Made by a program: the position numbers and the translations under genes. Under the pieces are notes generated by a model, which saw nothing but the letters and a program-made list of their open reading frames with translations, was not told the origin of the DNA and made no database searches. From Enoplolaimus lenunculus (taxonomy: Eukaryota > Nematoda > Enoplea > Enoplida > Thoracostomopsidae), in assembly GCA_030248215.1 (NCBI GenBank), contig JASANG010001270.1, forward strand, positions 1 through 64,000: a stretch of 64,000 bases of DNA, read 5' to 3'. Numbering within the stretch: the first letter of the stretch is position 1; every line of letters begins with the position of its first letter. This document shows, piece after piece, positions 63,162 to 64,000 of this stretch.

Positions 63162-63254
63162 CTGAAAAATATTAAACATACGCAATTGAAAATTAATAAA
63201 AAAACATTTACAGCAATTAGAGTTTGTTGCTGCGTTCATGCATGATTTAACTAT

Positions 63255-63537
63255 TACTAGTACACGTAGTTGCACACATGTACAACTGAACTAACGCTTC
63301 TCCGGCCCTAGGCTAAATTGTTGTGTGGCTCCTAATACTAAAAGAAAATTGAAAAATGTTTTTTTGAAAAGCTGTAGTATTTTGCATACATAAAACATAT
63401 TCACAAATGACTGGTATACTAGTATTATCAATGCATACTTAGTGTTAATTTGTATACGTAACTTAAAATAAAAATCTGTTGGAACGCTGCCCAAAATACG
63501 TATGTGGGGCGTTCCAGTTTTAATATGTAGATTTTCT
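63255..63537. repeat. Dispersed repeat P10
   Basis: CTAGTACACGTAGTTGCACA at left, GGAACGCTGCCCAAAATACG and GGGGCGTTCCAGTTTTAATA at right; same layout as 20664. Confidence 0.68.
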
Positions 63538-64000
63538 GAAATGATTCCGCTTGTTTTTCGATTTATCATTGATTTAATTATACACTTCTATTGCTTACTT
63601 CAGGGTTGTTTTTTTCTGGAAAAAATTTTGACGGGAAAAAATGAATTTTTTCCATTTTTAAAGAAAAAACTGAAAAAATGAAAAGAAAAACATTTTTTCG
63701 GGTAATTTTTTCTGGCCAACAACTCTGGCTTACTTAATAGTGTTTTAGTTTACAACTGATACGTTTTAATGATTTTCAAAGTCTTACGGTATTTCGATTA
63801 GTTAAAATACCGGGCCTATGTAAAGGGCGAAGGTACGGAATCTGGATCGCCTAGGAATTTAACAAAAAGTAGCCTATCCTATAGATCTCGACGAGCTGAG
63901 TTCAACGGTACCATATTTATGGTTGCATGACCAACGGTTCAAAAGTTATGACCATCGAAATTATAGTGCAAACACGCACAGATTGGAAGAGCAAATATCT
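63538..64000. other. Intron or flank with repeat fragments
   Basis: GGCCTATGTAAAGGGCGAAG near 63818 looks like a T2 left terminus. AATTATAGTGCAAACACGCA at 63960 matches 13035. No exon up to the window edge. Confidence 0.45.

Noticed and set aside
282-63161. Methionine at the start of most CCP exons (MPC) as translation starts of many small genes
   Set aside because: The Met follows a TTTCAG acceptor and a split codon in every case, and CCP exons of modules 8 and 12 lack it; these are internal exons.

Overview
This window comes from a non-vertebrate animal genome and holds one thing of substance: the middle of a single very large gene on the minus strand. I place 44 exons between 63161 (5' side) and 282 (3' side). 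All have GT donors, 41 have C/TAG acceptors and 3 have AAG. Exon phases fit without exception and there is no stop in any exon, giving 7,416 nt (2,472 codons). Neither the start nor the end of the gene is inside the window. No other host gene, RNA gene, virus-like or LTR element was recognised.

The gene is a tandem amplification of a four-exon cassette: one sushi/CCP domain exon (phase 1-1), then three exons that together make one C-type-lectin-like domain (CTLD): A (phase 1-0), B (0-1), C (1-1). In transcript order the window has the last exon of module 1, ten complete modules (2 to 11) and the first three exons of module 12. Modules are 217 to 231 residues. The product should be an extracellular or surface protein of alternating CCP and CTLD domains, cysteine-rich, with no transmembrane segment or signal peptide in the visible part. 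Its ligand is unknown. Classic calcium/sugar motifs (EPN/QPD, WND) and the WIGL core motif are not visible, so sugar binding should not be assumed.

The introns (about 0.2 to 5.4 kb) are filled with small non-autonomous elements: at least two families with terminal inverted repeats (TIRs) and TTAGGC-hexamer cores, many other palindromic MITE-like families, two tRNA-derived SINE families, and one 2.1-kb TIR element with a TTA duplication (PIF/Harbinger-like). Several minisatellites sit close to exon ends. Two of them repeat the exon-intron junction itself: a 25-30 bp satellite (52.9-58.1 kb) whose every unit carries a GTAAGT donor next to an acceptor-like tract, and an 82-bp satellite (42.0-43.4 kb) carrying the acceptor and first bases of a CCP exon. 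A third, 21 copies of a 149-bp unit (26.3-29.5 kb), grew out of a SINE and stops 20 bp from a donor.

The organism is uncertain. AT-rich DNA, short TTTTCAG-type acceptors, SINEs and CCP/CTLD architecture would suit a tunicate or another invertebrate. The abundant TTAGGC hexamer recalls nematode telomere sequence, but here it lies inside transposable elements. The sequence alone does not settle this.
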